A stretch of DNA of 40,222 nucleotides from Lachnospiraceae bacterium (GTDB lineage Bacteria > Bacillota > Clostridia > Lachnospirales > Lachnospiraceae): positions 1-40,222 of the forward strand of contig JAFRSU010000039.1 of NCBI GenBank assembly GCA_017427415.1, in the 5' to 3' direction. The position numbers and the translations under genes were made by a program. Under the pieces are notes generated by a model that was not told the origin of the DNA, ran no database searches, and saw only the letters and a program-made list of their open reading frames with translations. How positions within the stretch are numbered: position 1 is the stretch's first letter; each line of letters begins with the position of its first letter. Below are positions 39,816-40,222 of the stretch, piece after piece.

Positions 39816-40222
39816 ATGAAAATATTCGCACTAGTTTTATTTGTTTTAATGTATGTTTTAATGATTGTTAAGCCTAAATACAGGCCTGTATATGCAATTG
39901 CGGTAGCTGTTATTTTTATAGTTTTAGGAATAATGCCGCTTAGTAATTTGGTTTCGACTATCAATTGGAATGTGCTCATGATGATAGCCGGTACAATGAT
40001 TATAGTTTATTATTTTATTGCTTCAAAAATGCCAAATCTGCTGGCTGATATTTTGCTAGCAAAATCAAAGAATGTCTTATGGGTAACAATATTTTCCTGC
40101 TATATACGATAGTAGTATGGGGGTCAGTGCTGATTTCGGCGTTTGTCGACAATATTCCATACGTTGCTACGATGCTTCCGGTACTTACGGCTGTTACTGC
40201 TTCGCTCGGAATAGAACCATAT
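39816..40222 (+). pseudogene. ArsB/NhaD-SLC13-type transporter, frameshifted and cut by window end
   Basis: The ATG frame encodes about 92 residues of a transporter N-terminus (YAIAVAVIFIVLGIMPLSNL, VSTINWNVLMMIAGTMIIV, KSKNVLWVTIF) and then meets TAG at 40110-40112. From 40094 the frame one base back continues without stop to the window end: FLLYTIVVWGSVLISAF then VDNIPYVATMLPVL, the conserved 'VDNIP.VATM.P' motif of the ArsB/NhaD group. Loss of one T in the TTTT at 40092-40095 explains this. GGAGG precedes the ATG. Substrate unknown (anion, arsenite or sodium are family options). Confidence 0.7.

Noticed and set aside
40085..40100. Programmed -1 frameshift in the transporter
   Set aside because: The ATATTTTCC context is not a classic slippery heptamer and no clear downstream pseudoknot was seen.

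Overview
The window looks like a chromosomal segment of a low-to-mid GC, Gram-positive anaerobe of the Clostridia, most likely a member of the Lachnospiraceae in the Butyrivibrio/Roseburia neighbourhood. The evidence is strong AGGAG-type ribosome binding sites, TTGACA/TATAAT promoters, a GAACNNNNGTTT LexA box in front of recA, [4Fe-4S] and sodium-pump decarboxylase genes, and FtsK and RecA sequences of clostridial type. Genus is inferred, not proven. Nearly everything is on the + strand; the one clear minus-strand gene is a DUF362 ferredoxin-like protein. I saw no rRNA, tRNA, CRISPR array or intact mobile element.

Layout. (1) 1-4.3 kb is an accessory stretch of small, mostly single-domain genes: the end of a methyltransferase, a P-loop kinase, a GNAT acetyltransferase, a TIGR04076 protein, a membrane protein, a Sel1-repeat protein, a 2H phosphoesterase and a second methyltransferase. 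It shows decay: a frameshifted N-terminal scrap of a metallophosphoesterase, a short orphan ORF, and an in-frame amber codon in the second methyltransferase. (2) 4.4-8.3 kb holds a ferredoxin-type aldo/keto reductase homologue with a degraded catalytic tetrad, a rhodanese/TtcA-like fusion under a near-consensus promoter, an HD-domain protein and truA. (3) 8.4-11.2 kb has a lipoprotein, a serine hydrolase, an ABM-domain monooxygenase homologue and a small membrane protein, separated by hairpin terminators. (4) 11.3-16.7 kb is a five-gene operon of ABC ATPase, two ABC-2 permeases, a LiaS/DesK-type histidine kinase and a NarL/LuxR response regulator. It resembles LnrLMN-LnrJK antimicrobial-lipid resistance systems and has a TGACA inverted repeat upstream that may be the regulator's own operator. 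(5) 16.7-21.5 kb carries an XRE regulator and two full-length ABC exporter half-transporters, probably a heterodimer.

(6) 21.5-29.2 kb contains the DUF362 iron-sulfur protein, an alpha/beta hydrolase, ftsK/spoIIIE, recA with a LexA box inside its promoter, and recX. (7) 29.3-31.3 kb has a lipoprotein with a Thr/Pro-rich linker and a DUF3298-like domain. (8) 31.3-36.7 kb is a biotin-dependent sodium-pump decarboxylase operon. In order it encodes a divergent 12S-type acyl-CoA carboxyltransferase, an OadG-like anchor, a free biotin carrier, the OadB pump and a 5S-type OadA without a biotin domain. A repeat-like multi-hairpin element lies between oadB and oadA, and an IS1182-type transposase scrap and two strong hairpins follow oadA. 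(9) 36.7-40.2 kb carries two small membrane proteins, pyruvate kinase, a YitT-family protein and the start of an ArsB/NhaD-SLC13-type transporter that is frameshifted at a T run and runs off the window.

The most interesting items are the decarboxylase operon, which carries both 12S-like and 5S-like carboxyltransferases around one biotin carrier and one pump; the rhodanese-TtcA fusion; the autoregulatory-looking ABC/two-component operon; and the recA leader, where a small hairpin lies between a distant Shine-Dalgarno and the start codon. All functional assignments come from reading motifs by eye; no searches were run.
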